A stretch of 38,666 nucleotides of DNA from NCBI GenBank assembly GCA_964058805.1, contig CAXKVV010000880.1, positions 1 through 38,666 on the forward strand, written 5' to 3'. This document shows positions 21,567 through 32,700 of this stretch, piece by piece. A program made the translations under genes and the position numbers. How positions within the stretch are numbered: position 1 is the first letter of the stretch; every line of letters begins with the position of its first letter. This DNA is from Schoenoplectus triqueter. Its lineage: Eukaryota > Streptophyta > Magnoliopsida > Poales > Cyperaceae. The notes beneath the pieces are model-generated. The model ran no database searches. It saw only the letters and a list, made by a program, of their open reading frames with translations, and was not told the origin of the DNA.

Positions 21567-23235
21567 GGCTGCAAAAAAAATTCTAATTCGTAATTTGATT
21601 TCAGCTTGAGTTTGCTTCGTTCGATTAAGTTTTTTTATTAGTTTGGTTTGATAGTTTTTTTAATTAGTTAGTTCATATTCAATTCGTAATAGTTCGATAT
21701 GTAGTTATTTGCATATATTTTGATCTATTTAGTCAATAATATATGTAATGATATAATTATTTTATTATGAAATTAATAATATTATTAACTTATAATTAAA
21801 TTAATAAAATATTAGTTATTTATTCAAATTTTGTTATAGAATTTGATAAATCTAGGGTTTAGTTAGAGTATATAACTACCACACTAATTCTAAGCAAGTA
21901 GTACAAAAAATTGGAGAAACATGTAAATCGGTATTTATACTACCCAAAACAACTAAATTGAAAAGGAACAATAAAGAGTGAACAAAAGACTGCAAACTAC
22001 AACTAGAGTAGAAAAAAATATCAAATGAAAAATCTAGCAATTAGAAGCAAGCAAGTAAAGAAACAAATTTTAATTGCTATCCTACAATATTGCAAATGTT
22101 AACTTGGATGAAAGATAGCACAAAGAGCATAAGAATTTAACAGAGTTCCGCACAAAAGCCTACATCTCCATGACTCACTCTTTAATTGGAGCGTTGATTT
22201 ATTAATACTGAAGTTATTACAAAGAACATTGAACTTGACTCATTTACAGTCACAAGTAAAAGATAAAATACAATTTAAAAAGAACAACTAAAAAAATACT
22301 CAGACTGAAAAGCGTGAGCAAAAAGCTCAAAAGAAGTGAGCACAACTAGCTCAAGAAGTACAATTGAGATTCAACTCAAACCATGATTTTAGATTGATGA
22401 ACTCGAGTTTCTAATTAATAAGTATAGCAATGAAGAATTTAGTGCTCTTGGGAGTGCTAGAAAAAATGCTAAAGATTGAGAGTATTTGATTAAAATGAGA
22501 TATGGAGAGCATCCTCTTAAATAAACACTAATCAAGAAGTTTGACAATTTTTTCACCCAATGAACTACTATAACGGCTTAGAAATATTTTCGATTTAATT
22601 ATATCAAGAGTACTCTTGTCAAACTAAAGAAGATTTATTAAGTCGTCATAACAGCTTGACAAACTATACTTAGCGTTATAATGATTTGATGTAATTAAAG
22701 AATCGAAAAACTTGAGTCTTGACTTTGGTCAACCTTCTTCAAAGTTGTTGTAATGCCTCATGACATACTGTAATGACTCAAGTCGTTCAACATTTCATGA
22801 GTCGTTATCAACGATTTACTTTGACTCTTTTAGGAGTTTTCTATCTAGAATTTTTTTAATCATCTTCCATTGAAAAACGATTTAATGCACAAAAGTTATT
22901 TCCTTATTGTTTTCAACCGAGAAACTCGAGTTTAACTTTTAAAGCCTTACATTTTAAGATCCTATGTCTTCCAAAGTATCTTTCAGCAGCTACTGGTATC
23001 CATCTTGGTCATAATTTAAACCTTTAAAGATCTTACAAAAAAATCTCAAATAAATTTATAAAATTCATGTTTATTGTTTTGCAAATTGACAACCAAATAA
23101 ATTATTACAACAAAATTAATAAAATATTGATTATTTTAGCTCTAATTATTTATGATAATATAAAAATTTAAATAATTAAATTCATATAGAGTTCGATTTA
23201 GATTAAATTTGATTTAATTCGATTCATTTGCAGCC
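21567..23235. mobile_element. 1.67-kb AT-rich element with inverted GGCTGCAAA ends
   Basis: The left end is GGCTGCAAA at 21,567 and the right end is TTTGCAGCC at 23,227-23,235. Both ends continue into ATTCGATT/AATTCG-rich, AT-rich arms. Similar GGCTGCAAA termini bounding low-complexity TTCG-rich sequence occur in non-autonomous plant DNA transposons. No transposase-like ORF is present and no clear target-site duplication is visible. The middle (22,100-22,560) includes a 30-bp segment inverted relative to 21,515-21,544. Classification is tentative. Confidence 0.4.
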
Positions 23236-23763
23236 TACTCTTCATAGATTGAGATGTTACATTTGGTTTCTGCATTTTCTGGTATTTGCGTTGGGATGGG
23301 CCAGGAAATACAAGCTGCATCTATAATTTACATCATAGCCACATGAAACTTGGTTATTTCCGGCCTCGGTGTCCCCTTCCCGTAAGCATCTAATATTAAC
23401 ATTACCTATCAGAAAGCGATTGAATTTGCAGAAGAAATAATTGCATGTGCACCAGGCCAACAAAAAACAACTATTTTAAATCGCCAATTTGCGACAATTG
23501 CCAATAAGAATAGGCGGCATCCATAGCAGTTGGGAGGGGATGAGTACATTCTAGAGAAGAAATTTATGGTAGAGGCGAGCTTAAAATACATGAACCCAAG
23601 TTCCTGTCTTCAAGGCTCGCCTATTGTAGAGAAGTTTTCTAGCTAACTCCAAACAAATAAATGAAAAAGCAGTTGACATACTAAATACCTTACAATCTGG
23701 TGAAATGAAAAAAAACAAGGAAAAAGCTAAAAAAGAAAGAAACTTGCAAACAGACACAACATA
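23236..23763. other. 3' flank of the ALY gene
   Basis: Between the GGCTGCAAA-bounded element and the stop codon of the minus-strand ALY gene. The part next to the gene (23,600-23,763) is T-rich on the coding strand and probably holds the 3' UTR. I did not find a canonical AATAAA. Minus-strand ORFs of 60-68 codons here have no recognisable content. Confidence 0.4.
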
Positions 23764-26700
23764 TTAAGTATCCATTGCAGAAGCATGGTACTTGTCGAGC
23801 TCCTTATCTAACTCAGCAGCCGACTTATTCACCCGCCTCCAAAATCCACGTCCAACCCCACCACGATTGCCACCACCACGGCCGATACCATTACCATTCA
23901 TGCGACCTGGTAAACCACCACGGACTCGTCTATTTCCACTACAAATATTTAGACACCAGGAAACTAATCAAAATAAGGTATCTTGTAGGATTTCTGTAAG
24001 TTAATGTGATCACATTAAACACTATCAACCAACTGTCGATTTTACACCATGACAACAATTTAAAATGCTCCTGCTTTTAATTACCTGATATACAGACTGT
24101 AGAGAACTAATAGCCATTGATATTTGAGTTTTAGCAGGTATTAGAGTAACTACTACTTGCTAGTCTTGTTACAACTAGTCTAACTAATTCTTTCTATTAG
24201 TTACTCTAATAGCAGGGTTACCTTGCAACATGTTTAGATGGACCTGCGCCACGAAGAGATAGACCTCTGCCACGAAGAGATGGACCTGCACCATGTTGAT
24301 TGGTTTTAGGCCTGCGAGAAAATTTAGCAGATCAACTTGTTATATCACTAGAGGGTATAGAGAAAATGGGACCAGTAGATACTTTTCTTTGAGGGAGTAA
24401 TAAATTAAAACACAATGTATTAAGGTCTTAACAACCACTACAAGAGAACATAAAAGCAGGGAAAACGTGTGTGTGTGTGTGCGCTATAATTGCAATATTT
24501 AACAAGTTAAAGCAGATGAGCTAGGTTAATCATAAGAGCATCAGATCAATGGTGCTACAACTGCAAAATTCATTGTTCATTATAAGGATAGGGTTTAGGG
24601 TTTAATTGATATTTTTCGCCTCTGGGAGGCCGCGCTCGTGAGAAAGAGAAAAGGCGAAGCTTTAGGCGATTTGAAAAACCTTAATGGGGAGGCCACTCCA
24701 CCGGCCTCCCCCGCCTCCCCCTTCTCCGCCCTCCTCTCTCTTCTCCTCCTTTTCCCTCCAGCTGGCTTCTACCCCTTCTCCTTTCTCCGTCTGATTTGCA
24801 ATACAAACATCCTGAGTAAGGGTTTCCTTTTTCCGCCGCCTCTAACCTTCTTTCACCACCACCAACCTCCGTCATAACCTCCGAGCTTCATTGCTACCCC
24901 CAATAGTGCCTTTACTTCTCTTGACTCTCTAAAAAGGATTCAAGAGTCTGAGGTGAAAAGAAACTTTAAAAATAATGAAAATAAATAAGACGTTAGGACC
25001 TGATGACATCCTAATTGAATTATGAAAATATCTTGAAAATGTAGCAATAGTGTGGCTCACTAAGGTATTTAATACTATTTTTTAGTTCAATAAAATGTCT
25101 GATGAGTGGAGATTAAGTATATTAGTATCAATCTTAAAGAATAAAGGAGATATTCAAATTGTACTAATTACAGAGGAATTAAACTCATGAATCATACCAT
25201 AAAGCTTTGGGAGAGAGTGATCGAGCATCATTTAAAAAAACTGACAACCGTGTTCAAAAATCAGTTTGGTTTTATGTTTGGAAGATCCACCATGAAGGCA
25301 ATTTTCTTGATAAGACAACTTATGGAGAGATATCGGGAATATAAGGACCTACATATGATATTTATTGATTTGAAGAAAGCGTATGATAAAATACAAAGAA
25401 ATATCATGTGATGGGCACTTGAAAAGAAACGAGTCCCAACAAAGTAAGTTACCTTTATTAAGGATATGTACACAAATGTTGTAATTTGTGTCAAAGCATG
25501 TAATAACAAGTCCGGTACATTTCCTATTAAGATAAGATTACATCAAGAGTCAACATTGAGTCTATATATTTTCACCTTAGTGATGGATTAGATCAAAAAA
25601 GAACATACAAAGAGATTTCTTGGTGCATGCTTTTTACTAATGATATGGTTCTGATTGACGAGAGCGGGATTGGAGTCGATCAGAAATTAGAGTTGTCGAG
25701 ACAAACTTTAGAATCAAAAGGTTTTAGACTTAGTAGAACAAACTGAATATATGAGGTGTCAATTCAACGGGGACAACTTTGATGATAGAGATGCTAGTTT
25801 GGACGGACAAGTAATATTCATGAATGATACATTTTTGATATTTAGGATTGATGTTGCAGAGTGACGGAGAGATCGATGAAAATGTTAGTCATAAAATAAG
25901 AACTGGATGGGTGAAATGAAGACAAATATCTAGTATTCTCTTTGACAAGGTCTCAAATAAACTAAAAGACAAGTTCTACAGAACAGTGATTAAACCTGTG
26001 ATGATGTATGGCGCAAAATGCTGGGCTACAAAAGGACAAATCATCCAGAAGATGAGTGTAGCTGAAATGCGGATGTTACGTTAGATATGTGACCACACAA
26101 GGAGAGATCGAATTAGAAATGATGATATACAGAACAAATTTGGGGTAGCACCAACTCAAGAAAAGCTAATCCAACACTGTTTGCGATGATTTGGTCATAT
26201 CCCACGAAAGCCTCATGAGGCATCAGTATGTAGTGGTATTTTAAGTTGTCCTAAAAACACAAGAAGAGGAATAGGTCGACCGAAATTGATATGGGAAAAA
26301 ACAATAAAAAATATTTGAAGGAATGAAATATATCCAAATAGCTTGTTTTGGATGAGTGCTTGGAAAATAGCGATCCATGTATCAGAATCATTATTAATAT
26401 ATTGTCATCGACATTATCATTATCATTCTCATTTTTATTTTTTATTTTTTTATTATCATTAATATGTGAGATCTTTGACCTTATGCTTTTAGATCAGGTT
26501 TCATTTATAGCCTACCCCAATTTATTTAAGATTAAAAATAACAATTTATTGTTATTGTTGTTGCTTGTATTTCTTTCTCCAATTTCATCTATTTCTGTCT
26601 TTTCTTCTCAAGATTGTACTCTTTTTTAATTTGATTTAGTGAAATCTCATAGTACGCTTTTGATGTGCTACTTCAAAAAAAAACTTAACAATAAATAACT

Positions 26701-29207
26701 TTTTACATGTCCAAAATCCTGCAAGCCTAAAAGGTCCAATATTTCTCCACATAGAGAAATTCCAATAGTATAAATATCAATTTTCAATTTTAGAAGGAAT
26801 TCCTGAATCCTCATATTTCCATCACAACATTCCAGAATTACCCTTGCATCTTACTTTTTTTTAATGCAGTATGCAGTAAAGAGCAAGAAACATGATCATA
26901 GAAGGGCATGGTTGATCTTTCTCATGCATTCTTAATAGGAGTAATTTCCACAGTATCCCTCCCTGCATGAGAAAGATTAGCAAGACACAGACACAGAAAG
27001 ACGTACATCATAACAACAGTTCTCTTCCCTCTACCATCAGCATTGGCAAGGACATTGAACCGGGGTATCATTGGCAGACCAGCATTTGATCCAATCAGCT
27101 CAATCTTCATTGGTTTGCCATCAAGCTGGACATTGTTATACTTCTTAACTGCGGACACTGCATCAGGCCTTCTAACAAAGACCACTTCTGCTGAACCCTA
27201 GACATGATGTCACATCAAAATGAGGGAAAAGTTGAGTAAACAAATTTAATAATAGCTAACATTTTCAATTCTGCAATGCTTTTTCACTTGCATTACATAT
27301 CTAAAGTTTTCACATTTCTTGGGCAATTTACTATTTAGCAATGATTCATCAATCTTTTAGCAGGAAAACCATATTAAGCAATCAACAATAACAGTAAAGA
27401 TATTATAATACAAGCAACTCACATTGGAACGGCCATGGTTATCATAATGAACTCCATAACGCTTCAATTCACCGATCTCAGAGAATAGCTCCTAATAAAG
27501 CAGAGTCATGGAAATCCATTTTAGTCAGCTCCTAATAAAGTAGAACTCTGACTCAGCCCTACTTTGAATTTTTTGCAAATTGCTGCACCACTTTAGGGAG
27601 CTTAAACTACCTTTATATCATCATTAGAGACCCTGGAGTCCAGGTTTGAAATGTATAGTTTTGCACCACCATCATCAGCTCCAGAACGGCCTCTCATAGC
27701 TGCCATACTATCCTCAAATAGATCATGTCTCCATGCCATGTCACTGGTTCTCCAGAAAGACTGAATATGCCAAAATGCCCAGTTGTAAGTAAATTACTCA
27801 TTAGCCTCAGTTTTCAAGCCATCTAGCAATAGCACAGGCTTGTAATCTTTAAGGTTCTAGTATGATATCTGTTGTCCGTATAGCTAGAGATGGCAGTTAA
27901 ACTGGAAGAAACAGTTCCAGTTGATGTCCGTCTAAGGCAGTTGTTAATGGTTTTTCAGGTATCGATTACTTTGGTTTGTGGCCTTTGTGGAATCTGTGCT
28001 ACTTCACTTCTACAGTTGGTTTTGAGGTTACTATGTGAATCAGTAAAGTCTAGATTTTAGTCAAGTTGTACTCTGACCAGATCAGGAAAATGTCTCGGTT
28101 TTGGGCTGCTTAGGTTCAGAGCAGATCTGGTCAGTTTGTTTTTTATGTTATTGTGTTGTTTGGTTCTTTGGGTTAGATTAGACTCTGCCGAAATCATTCC
28201 ACTAGGTTTTGGTTCATTAGGGTCCAGATAATCATTTTTTTTTTGTTGAAGTAAAATATATAGACATGTATCATCTAGAGTATTCGAGATTAGGTTCATT
28301 AGCTCTATCTAGAATTGGTATTGGAACACACAACAGGGTTTATGAGGCTAAAGTTGAGCAACAAATACTGGAAAAGAGGTATCAAATATGACTTGCACGA
28401 GCAACAAGGAGAGAAGCTGAAATCAAACAACAACCATCCTTTTCCACATTTATACAAAGGCGACGAAATCTGCTGCTCTTTGAATCCGCTCAGGATCCAA
28501 CAGAGAGTCAGTTTTATCTTCTTTGAGATTCGCGTAGCTGCTCTTAGGTGCTTTTTGACAGACCAATTTGAAGAGCAGAGCTCACGCCCCGAAGAGCAGC
28601 AGATTCTCTTCCTATACAAAGGGACTCAATACAATCTATACCACAACCTTCACATCACAAATCTACGATTTTAAGTCTTGAATCATTGTAACATCTTCTC
28701 TTGATGCACAACAAAACCATAGCTCAATGAAATTACCTCCCATTAAACCAGCTTTATATACGCCTATAGATGGCTTGTACCATTTCTGAACTCTATTATG
28801 AAACTTCTGTAGAGCTTCATACATTGGTCTTCCCACAGTAGCAGTTCAAAACAGAGCATGATCCAACAATCCGAGTTGGATGTTAATGAAAGTATGTTTC
28901 TAGGTACCCCTACCTTGATTCCATGACTCTTAGAAGCTCTCCTGCTCGTGCTTATATTTATGCCATAGTTTCCTGTAAGTACTCAAAATAGATTTTTCGT
29001 GCTTGCCTTTGCAATTTTTAACGAAGAAGGTCGGGTATCAACTCCAAGGGACCTTCCAGTTCTAGAAGGCAGTGATGCTCCAGATCCATGAAATGTCCCT
29101 ACACCAGATCCATGGGCCATACCTCGGCCTGGTCCCCGTATCATGCCTCGTCCTCTAGAACCTCTTCCTATTTCCCTTCTTCTCCTCATTACATTACCCA
29201 ATGCCAT
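23764..29207 (-). CDS. ALY: THO complex subunit 4 / ALY-type RNA-export adaptor, six coding exons
   Basis: Coding exons on the minus strand: 29,207-29,007; 27,760-27,611; 27,491-27,423; 27,197-27,007; 24,311-24,222; 23,938-23,764 (stop TAA). They sum to 876 nt, 291 codons plus stop, with all phases agreeing, a normal length for plant ALY proteins. The product is expected to bind RNA, bridge to the UAP56 helicase in the TREX complex and act in the nucleus. The N-terminus is RG-rich (IGRGSRGRGMIRGPGRGM). It is followed by the plant signature RPSSLKIAK/SFWRT and WRHDLFEDSMAA. A single RRM carries RNP2 KLYISNL, DDIKELFSEIGELKRYGVHY, SAEVVFVRR and KYNNVQLDGKPMKIEL. Next comes an RGG-like linker (MNGNGIGRGGGNRGGVGRGF) and the C-terminal UAP56-binding motif (SAAELDKELDKYHASAMD). 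The start is chosen at AAAATGGC (29,207). Intron 1 uses a GC donor. Nothing suggests it is broken. Confidence 0.93.
24312..24595. other. ALY intron 4, 3' part, with a short GT run
   Basis: Intronic sequence between the ALY exon ending at 24,311 and the LINE-related region. It includes a small (GT)n microsatellite, about 16 bp at 24,467-24,482, and GGGTTTAGGGTTTAAT at 24,590, which resembles a short telomere-like motif. No other feature seen. Confidence 0.5.
24596..24950 (+). other. GC/CT-rich segment at the 5' side of the LINE, unrecognised
   Basis: A sharp rise in GC and CT content within AT-rich intron DNA, with CCGCCTCCCCC-type runs. A 79-codon plus-strand ORF starts MRKRKGEALGDLKNLNGEA and becomes proline/leucine-rich. 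It directly precedes the reverse-transcriptase relic and shares its orientation, so it may be the 5' leader or remnant of LINE ORF1. It could also be a separate captured sequence. No domain recognised. Confidence 0.35.
24951..26575 (+). mobile_element. Degenerate LINE (non-LTR retrotransposon), reverse-transcriptase region
   Basis: Translated with frame changes, it shows the ordered landmarks of plant LINE reverse transcriptases. These are KTLGPDDILIEL, MSDEWRLSILVSILKNKGDI, LWERVIEHHLKKLTTVFKNQ, FGFMFGRSTMKAIFLIRQLM and DLHMIFIDLKKAYDKI. Then come WCMLFTND at the catalytic box, ESKGFRLSRT, FYRTVIKPVMMYGAKCW, MSVAEMRML and CDHTRRDRIRNDDI. Several stops and frameshifts interrupt it, and the catalytic FADD box reads FTND, so it is inactive. 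No endonuclease domain is visible, suggesting 5' truncation. The 3' end shows ACCCCAATTTATTTAAGATT followed by a TTATTGTTATTGTTGTTG tail. It lies in ALY intron 4, antisense to the gene. Confidence 0.88.
26576..26921. other. ALY intron 4, 5' part
   Basis: AT-rich intron DNA between the LINE tail and the ALY RRM exon (donor GTACGT at 27,006 on the minus strand). No recognisable feature. Confidence 0.5.
27761..29006 (-). other. ALY intron 1 (GC-AG), 1,246 bp, with unassigned repeat-like sequence
   Basis: The donor on the coding strand is AAAG/GCAAGC at 29,007/29,006 and the acceptor is ATTCAG/TCTTTC at 27,761/27,760. The join restores the family-typical IAK-SF sequence in phase, so the GC donor is supported by the protein. 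Plus-strand sequence at 28,315-28,674 is open for 119 codons and contains CTATACAAAGGGACTCAAT, which looks like a promoter/LTR-type segment. I cannot assign it to a family, and the translated ORF matches nothing I know. Confidence 0.75.
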
Positions 29208-29680
29208 TTTATACGCTTTATCGTGAAAATACCAGCCTACTATGGATTATTCAGAAAACAGGACCTCTGTATTTCAAAAAATAAACAAAAAGGAAAATAA
29301 AATAAAGGTTAGTGATTTCTGGAAAAGGTTTGGTGATAGTGCAGAATAACTTACAACATGAAATACTGACAATTAAGTGAACAAAATATTGCAAAACGAA
29401 GCATGATATACACCACTTATGAAACATAGAATTCGTCAAAAGGTCCTAAATAGAAGTGGCAAAATTTCTACAGTTCTTTAAAGCAGCGACTTGACACTTG
29501 ACAGATCTATAAGTTATAATTAATAAGACCGTTCGTATGAGGTCGGGTATAAAAACTACAGTAGCAACTACATCTTCACCAAGGGCATAGACAAATTTTA
29601 CACTAAGAACAGCCTATTTGAGAAGTAATAACAAAGAAAATTCAGCAGAGGCTAATCCCAATTTAGCATCAAATAATTAC
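29208..29680 (-). other. 5' UTR intron of the ALY gene (plus short leader)
   Basis: On the coding strand, CTCCTCAG/GTAATTATTT at 29,681/29,680 is a strong donor. Acceptor-like AG sites near 29,235-29,242 (ATCCATAG, TAGTAG) lie just before the ATG. Introns in the 5' UTR are common in plant housekeeping genes, and the layout fits one. The exact acceptor is not certain. Confidence 0.55.
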
Positions 29681-30080
29681 CTGAGGAGAAGGGAGGGTGA
29701 GTTGACCAGCAATCGAGAAAAATATCGATCAATAAAACGCCGAAAAGACTCGATGGAACAAGATCCGTGCAAAATCCCTTAGAAGAGAACAAAGAAACAG
29801 CGAGAAAGCTCTTCCAAGACCGAGGGTGGGATTGCTAGGGTTAGATGTATGCAAAGAAAGAGCAAGAGCGGTAAAATAGTTCACAAGTACTGAAGCAAAG
29901 CTCGCCTCAAGGAAAAGAACAACACGATTCAAAGCGACTCCATTGACAGCTCCATGGATTTGGATGTAGAAGAAAAAGCGGTGGAGAGGCCGTGACTTTC
30001 CCGTGAGAGAGAGAGTGCTGAAAGACGTCGTCGAGGATAAATTGCAAAAGGTATCTAGCGCACAAAATTTCCACTCGAAC
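29681..30080 (-). promoter_or_regulatory. Probable non-coding first exon and core promoter of ALY
   Basis: The coding strand holds CACTCTCTCTCTCACGG near 30,017-30,001, a pyrimidine (Y) patch typical of plant core promoters. A telo-box-like TAACCCTAGC occurs near 29,845, as often found in leaders of housekeeping and RNA-processing genes. The region is GC-richer than its surroundings and ends at the strong donor at 29,681. A 125-codon ORF across it (30,106-29,729) has leader-like composition and is not supported as a gene. No clear TATA box seen. Confidence 0.5.
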
Positions 30081-30186
30081 AAAAAGTCTAAAAAAGCATC
30101 TGTCATGAAGGTCCCACGTTGATTATTGTGGGACCCATATTGTAGTTAAATTATGTTCTACTAGGTTGGAATCCCCATCGTCTACG

Positions 30187-30405
30187 GGAAGCACATCTTG
30201 GAGATTTTTTTTTTTTGTCTTTGCGGTTTTTTTATTGTAAACCGTCTGATCGCTCATCAACGATCAAAATTTAACAATATAAAAGTCCGTCTGCATCAAA
30301 AATTGTGTTTATTGTTAAATCAGAACCATTGATGAACGATCGGACGGTTCACAACAAAAAAATCACATAGATCTCCAAAGAAAACTCTTCAAAGGATGTG
30401 CTTCC
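30187..30405. mobile_element. 219-bp MITE with long TIRs and 10-bp target-site duplication (Mutator-type)
   Basis: It starts GGAAGCACATC (30,187) and ends GATGTGCTTCC (30,405). The inverted arms extend about 95 bp and include AACCGTC(T/C)GATCG(C/T)TCATCAA and TTTAACAATA. It is flanked by the direct repeat ATCGTCTACG at 30,177-30,186 and 30,406-30,415. Long TIRs with a 9-11 bp duplication fit the Mutator superfamily. It has no coding capacity. It lies immediately upstream of the probable ALY transcription start, about 1 kb from the start codon. Confidence 0.9.
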
Positions 30406-30419
30406 ATCGTCTACGTGGC

Positions 30420-30965
30420 TGCAACGTGTTGCACGAACTATCGTTTGAGATTAAGTATCATGGATGTGATTTGTATTTACTATCATATTTTATATAACAT
30501 AGAAAATATAATACGGATGAATTTAAACAACTCAGATTAAATTCAGAGTAGATATATTATTGAGTGGGTCCTACTCACAGTATCACATAATAGTTAAGAA
30601 TATATTTTCACACAGATATAACTTAAAGATTCATTGATGGTCCATCAAAAAAATAGCGGAGTTTTTTAACATTTGACAACTCCATGATAGTAACTCATAT
30701 TAATTGTTAATAAGTAATACGTTAGTTTCTTTTAGAAAGTTAATTAAAGATTTCATAAAATTGCTCTAACGCTGTAGTTCTAAGAAAATTTATTTCACTC
30801 AGTGATAATTTTGAAAACTCTCTCTCCAACGCTAAATTGAGTTGTTAAATCTATATGATGTTATGCATCAATATATATATATTGACACCTGATTGTGCTT
30901 AAAATTAAGATTAAATTCTCATTCTTATGTTTAATTTCATTGTATTTTATTGGATTTGATTATGT
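30420..30965. other. AT-rich intergenic sequence
   Basis: No ORF, RNA gene or repeat recognised. A short (AT)n run occurs near 30,872-30,881. Confidence 0.5.
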
Positions 30966-32700
30966 TTTACCCAGTTTTATATTTTAGGGAAATTCACGTA
31001 AAAAGTTAAAGAATTGAAGTTAGAACATAAATTTACACACTTAAAAGCAATATAGATGCATCACAAGCCTTAAGACAACCAATTATCGGCGGAGCACAGA
31101 GCCTACACCCTATGTGCACCTTACATACGGCCTGTAAGAAGCTTTTTCAAAAATCATGACAGAGAAGGCAACGAGTTAATACTATGATTTCCTTCCGATC
31201 TGGTCAAGCCTCCCTCTACTTAAGACACCTCTCAGCAATCTTAGGGAGTTTCTTCCACCTCCATTTGCACCTCCACTCAACCCTAGCCGCTACACACATT
31301 CTAGGAGCGATTCGAGAGATCGAGGAGTGATAGGTCTCAATTATATATTATATTCAATTAGGGTTTTATCTCAAAAATTATGCATTTTATGTTAATTGTT
31401 AAGAATTTATTCAGTTTTTATATCGAGTTCGAGATACTGCTGCATTTCTTATTGTTTTGTAGGTTATGGAATGAAAACAAGGATGTTAACATGAGAAATG
31501 AGGTTTAGAACGAGATGGATCAAATCTACACGAAGAAATTAAGTGAAAAGCACTTCTGGACAAAAATTACGGACCGCAATTATGAGATTTGCTCTCTGGT
31601 TCGCTCTGATAAGAAAGTGCAAAAATTACGGACCGCAATTTCAGAATGTCGGACCGTAATTTTTGGGCTGGAAGCGCGAACTTACAGTTTTAAAGCGGTT
31701 TTCTCATGGGAATTAAGAGATTTTTGACACCCCTTCGTCCCAGACATCTCTCAACTGACTAGAGAGGAGATCTCAAGTAAGAAAGAAGAGGAAGAACACC
31801 ATTGAAGAAAAATTTAAAGGAGAACTCAAGAACCGAGTGAGAAATCGTAGATCTTCTTGGTGTACTCTTTTCTTTACTATTTTCTCATGTTGTACTGTTG
31901 TTTAAACATGAATCTTTGTGCAATTTTTGACATGATTTATGGCTAGACACCCTTCTAAGGGTCTAGATGTAAACTTGATAACTCAAATGGTTTAATTATA
32001 CTCGTATGTTGATATTTTAGTTCTTATTATTTGTGATTGTTGTTTTGTCTAAATTAAATATTTAGTTTTAATCAACTGCATGTTACCCTAGAAGTGAAAG
32101 TAAAAACCAAAAGGTGGAACTGAATCTTCTGACCCAAAACAGTGATTTAGGTCGTAGGTCAAGTACTTAATCGTGAAACTTATTACCTAAGGAAATATCG
32201 AGGAAACCCTAGAAATTGTGTGAGGTACCGAAAGGCGAAGTACAAAATCTAGGTTATACCAAAGTGATTTACTGATCTTAATGGGTTTAGACTTGTAAGG
32301 TGAGGTACTTAATCGTGAAACCTGAATTGTTTAGGTACGGTATCAAGCCACGAAAGTGTAAATTTGATGCTAAATCTGAGATTGAATCTCCGACAAACAC
32401 TAGAACATATTAAAAGATCAAATAGAGTGAATTGATCAAACGAGTGAGAGTGAAACCGAAAACCCCTATAGTTCTCTATTTGATAAACTTTTCAGTCGTT
32501 GTTGTTAGATTTATGCATTTTTAGTTTGATACAAAACTCTCATTCGATTGTCTAAATTAGTGAAACTTGCGAGAATCGGTAATTCACCCTTGTCCTTGTG
32601 GTTCGACACCCCGACTACTACTTGACTGGGCCGTACGCTTGCGGCTGAAATTTAGTATAAATTAGGGTATTTATTAGCTTAGCAAAATACACATCAAGAA
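30966..32700 (+). mobile_element. Diverged LTR-retrotransposon-like non-coding sequence (Ty3/gypsy-type leader)
   Basis: Non-coding, with features of plant gypsy LTR and leader regions. There is a CT-rich stretch at 31,210-31,290. The phrase AGGTACTTAATCGTGAAAC occurs in related forms at 32,160 and 32,300. A terminal block reads TGTGGTTCGACACCCCGAC, then GTACGCTTGCGGC, near 32,597-32,645, like the conserved segment upstream of the primer site in such elements. No gag-pol ORF follows. The 70-codon ORF at 31,515 is built from repeated AAAATTACGGACCG units and is not supported as a gene. Confidence 0.45.
31564..31664. repeat. Short direct and inverted repeats of AAAATTACGGACCG
   Basis: AAAAATTACGGACCGCAATT occurs at about 31,564 and again at 31,621-31,640. 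The second copy pairs with GGACCGTAATTTTT at 31,651-31,664, giving a 14-bp stem with one mismatch and a 16-nt loop. Confidence 0.8.

Noticed and set aside
23257..23591. Overlapping minus-strand ORFs of 60-68 codons downstream of ALY
   Set aside because: No homology recognised and stop-rich in neighbouring frames. They lie in the 3' flank of ALY.
28315..28674. 119-codon plus-strand ORF in ALY intron 1
   Set aside because: No recognisable domain, and an equally open minus-strand ORF overlaps it (28,305-28,619). It is probably chance or repeat-derived.
29729..30106. 125-codon minus-strand ORF upstream of ALY
   Set aside because: It overlaps the CT-rich probable 5' leader exon and core promoter of ALY. 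Its composition (F, S, L-rich) is what translating such a leader gives.
31515..31727. 70-codon plus-strand ORF
   Set aside because: It is largely composed of short direct and inverted AAAATTACGGACCG repeats within retroelement-like DNA.
32600..32610. tRNA B-box-like GGTTCGACACC
   Set aside because: No A-box or cloverleaf can be formed around it, and a diverged copy recurs at 33,600 in the same retroelement-like context.
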